From positions 1 through 9,538 of the forward strand of contig ONUQ01000040.1 of NCBI GenBank assembly GCA_900321055.1: 9,538 nt of DNA, in the 5' to 3' direction. Below the pieces are notes generated by a model that made no database searches, had not been told where the DNA came from, and was given only the letters and a program-made list of their open reading frames with translations. Positions 7,754 to 9,538 of this stretch are shown one piece after another (position 1 is the stretch's first letter; the number at the start of each line of letters is the position of its first letter). The translations under genes were made by a program, and so were the position numbers. The DNA is from an uncultured Elusimicrobia bacterium. Lineage in GTDB: Bacteria > Elusimicrobiota > Endomicrobiia > Endomicrobiales > Endomicrobiaceae.

Positions 7754-7812
7754 CAACAATAACTGTTGATGATAGATTGCCTTGCAAAAATACATCTATT
7801 CTTTATCATCAA
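7754..7812. repeat. Inverted-repeat cluster in the gyrA/radical SAM gap
   Basis: TTGATGATA (7766-7774) is the exact inverse of TATCATCAA (7804-7812), with 29 nt between. Inside it ATAGAT (7772-7777) is the inverse of ATCTAT (7794-7799), and just left of it CAACA (7754-7758) faces TGTTG (7764-7768). The arms overlap, so only alternative folds can form. No T-tract follows on either strand, so it is not a plain terminator. Confidence 0.45.
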
Positions 7813-8104
7813 ACCCCATACAAAAGATTAAAATTTTAAGATTTGAAAACATATAAAACTACACACAGTATAATAAAATAAAAAATACAAGTCTTTTTTC
7901 ATAAAGTTAAATCTTAATTTGACCTACAGAGGTTCATTTTAGTGAAAAAAGAAGGAAAATACAAGTTTTTTGCAAAAAATCAGTACGAAAACTATTTCTT
8001 TGCCTTTTCCATAACTGCTCTTTTTTATTTTAAGATTTTTTTGTCATTTCTTTTTGTTAATGATTATATGGAACTTTTCAAAATTTCATCCCATACACAA
8101 AATA

Positions 8105-8150
8105 TTGTAAAAAAAAATGGAAAAAATGCTAAAATTAGAGTATATATAAT
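8105..8150 (+). promoter_or_regulatory. Promoter-like region before the TPR-radical SAM gene
   Basis: Two -10 candidates precede the start at 8172: an extended TGCTAAAAT (8127-8135) with TTGTAA (8105-8110) 19 nt before it, and a perfect TATAAT (8145-8150) with no -35 match. Either would give a short leader containing the ribosome site. The whole stretch is A/T-rich, so chance matches are likely. Confidence 0.35.
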
Positions 8151-8159
8151 AATATTTAT

Positions 8160-8166
8160 AGAGGTG
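8160..8166 (+). promoter_or_regulatory. Ribosome binding site of the TPR-radical SAM gene
   Basis: AGAGGTG lies 5 nt before the ATG at 8172. It supports 8172 as the true start even though that frame closes after 68 codons, because it makes the first 44 codons the genuine beginning of the longer, shifted protein. Confidence 0.7.
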
Positions 8167-8171
8167 AAAAT

Positions 8172-9538
8172 ATGAATAACACTGACTTGGCAAAGGGATT
8201 AATAAATAGCAATAAATTAGAAGAAGCAGAAAGAATATTATTGGGGTTGAAAGATAAATATTCGGTATTTGAATTAGCAAGATTAAGACAAATATCAGGG
8301 AAAAGATATAGAGGCAGAGAAATTATATTTAAAAACTCTTCAAATATCTCCGGAAATAAAAGGACAGATAGAAAGTGATACAAATTTGGAGTTAGCAAGA
8401 ATATATGCAAGACAGAAAAAAGTAGATTTAGCAAGTCAGATGTATTTAAAAGTAACTGATAGGATAAGTGTTGAAAGAAACATATATAAAGAGTTAGGAA
8501 ATTTATATATGCAGGTAAGAGATTACCCTAAAGCCAAAGATAGTTATAAAAGAGCACTATCAATGTTTCCAACAGATATAGATGTTGCATTAAATTTAGG
8601 AATAGCATACAGAATGTTAGGACAGGACGAAAAAGCAGGAGAAATGTTTAACGGCTTGTTAAAAATAAAAGAAATAAAACAAGATAAGTTTATGTATAAC
8701 AAAATATTAAACGAATATGAAATATTGTTAAAAAAAGAGTATTTGGAGTCTCATCCTATGGAGATAATGAGTACGATAACAAATGCATGTAATATAGGAT
8801 GCAGATCATGTGATATATGGAAAGCCGGTGATTGGAAACAGAATGAAAAAAGAATGAAAGAAGTTGTGGACTTATTTCCGTATTTAGAACAAGTATCGTG
8901 GTTAGGGGGAGAAACTTTTTTATATAGAGGATTTGAGGACATATTGGAAGAAGGTTTTAAATATAAAAACATGGAACAAACCATACTAACAAACGGGTTA
9001 CTGTTGACAAAGAGTGTTTTAGAGAAAATATTAGATCAGAAAGTTGTGTTGTGGATATCAATAGATGCAGGTAAGAAAGAAACTTATGAATATTTAAAAA
9101 GAGGAGCAAGTTGGGATAAGCTTTGCAAGAATTTAGAAATGGTAAAAGAATTAAAAGAAGCAAGAAAAAATAGTGGAAACAAGATGAATATGAAGACATT
9201 ATTCAATGCCGTTATAAGTAAAAGTAACTATAAAGAGATGATGGATATGCTGGAAATGGCAAAGAGATATAGTTTTGATAGAATAAGATTTCAACCGATA
9301 TTTGGCTCAGGAGAAGAAAATATATTTTTAAATAAAAACATTGAAGCTGTAAACCATATATATGATTTATTAGATTTAGTAAAAGCAAGAGCAGAAGAGT
9401 ATGGAATAGAGGTAGTATTGGATTCTCTTTTTCCAAGAAGAGAATATCCTATATACAGAGATTTAAATATGAAATATGTAGAAGACAATAATTATTCAGT
9501 GAGAAAGACAGCAAACAAAATAATAAATTGTGAGTCTC
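8172..9538 (+). pseudogene. TPR-radical SAM protein, frameshifted and cut by window edge
   Basis: Read with one base skipped in the GGGAAAA run (8298-8304), this gives 455 residues and is still open at the edge. Unshifted, the ATG frame stops at 8376-8378. The shifted frame has a stop at 8284-8286 just upstream and its first ATG only at 8440, so neither part alone is whole. Residues 1-190 hold about five TPR-like repeats (for example ELGNLYMQVRDYPKAKDSYK and LNLGIAYRMLGQDEKAGEMF), a protein-binding scaffold. Residues 196 onward are a radical SAM domain: C206, C210 and C213 in CNIGCRSC (4Fe-4S and SAM site), WLGGE (243-247), LTNG (272-275) and SIDA (296-299). C453 in NCES at the very end may be the first ligand of a SPASM-like auxiliary cluster region. 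SPASM-type enzymes commonly modify peptides or proteins; the substrate here is unknown. The break may be a mutation, a sequence error or recoding. Confidence 0.85.

Larger units (their letters stand above)
7517..8171. other. 655-nt divergent intergenic region, no confident gene
   Basis: This gap separates minus-strand gyrA from the plus-strand TPR-radical SAM gene and is very A/T-rich. It holds the gyrA ribosome site and a possible gyrA promoter near the left end, a possible minus-strand frame remnant (7566-7700), a near-palindrome GACAGTGCATTGTC (7657-7670), an inverted-repeat cluster (7754-7812) and promoter-like sites before 8172. A plus-strand frame, GTG 7942 to TGA 8175 (77 codons), has an AGAGG 9 nt upstream, and its stop overlaps the next start by four bases. 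Its product is a Phe/Ile/Lys/Tyr-rich string with one hydrophobic patch, as expected for random A/T-rich DNA, so it is not called. No tRNA, CRISPR or insertion sequence is seen. Confidence 0.7.

Noticed and set aside
7869..7874. Plus-strand TATAAT as a promoter for the right-hand gene
   Set aside because: There is no -35 at usual spacing and it lies 300 nt from the start; such hexamers are common by chance here.
8086..9488. Several minus-strand frames of 64-92 codons
   Set aside because: They mirror the purine-rich plus-strand TPR-radical SAM gene, which shows clear protein motifs. Their Leu/Phe/Ser/Tyr-rich products are typical antisense shadows.

Overview
This is an AT-rich window from a bacterial chromosome. 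Five complete genes and one partial gene lie on the minus strand, and one divergent gene runs off the right edge on the plus strand. The minus-strand genes are core functions: the start of an ftsK-like DNA translocase (cut by the left edge), uvrC (nucleotide excision repair), murJ (lipid II flippase), rpsT (ribosomal protein S20), a SurA/PrsA-type folding lipoprotein, and gyrA (DNA gyrase). All use the standard code. A lipoprotein chaperone beside murJ fits a walled bacterium, perhaps with an outer membrane. The low GC, compact UvrC and a TPR-radical SAM protein would suit an AT-rich host-associated lineage such as Elusimicrobiota. That is a guess, because no gene here is a decisive marker.

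Right to left along the minus strand, gyrA starts at 7516 with a strong Shine-Dalgarno. A 129-nt gap with its own promoter leads to the folding lipoprotein at 4852. After a 134-nt gap with the best promoter of the window comes rpsT. A clear intrinsic terminator separates rpsT from murJ. murJ overlaps uvrC by 17 nt, so those two are cotranscribed, apparently by readthrough of the rpsT terminator. A short gap holding an extended -10 promoter then leads to ftsK.

The 655-nt gap 7517-8171 has no confident gene. It contains inverted repeats, a possible decayed reading frame on the minus strand and A/T-rich promoter-like sites.

The accessory part is the plus-strand gene from 8172 to the right edge: about five TPR repeats followed by a radical SAM domain (CxxxCxxC), apparently entering a cysteine-bearing C-terminal region at the cut. 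It is broken by a +1 frameshift at a GGGAAAA run (8298-8304), and its codon choice differs sharply from the sampled part of gyrA (34 ATA to 1 ATT for Ile). It is the most interesting item in the window. Its substrate cannot be named from what is visible.
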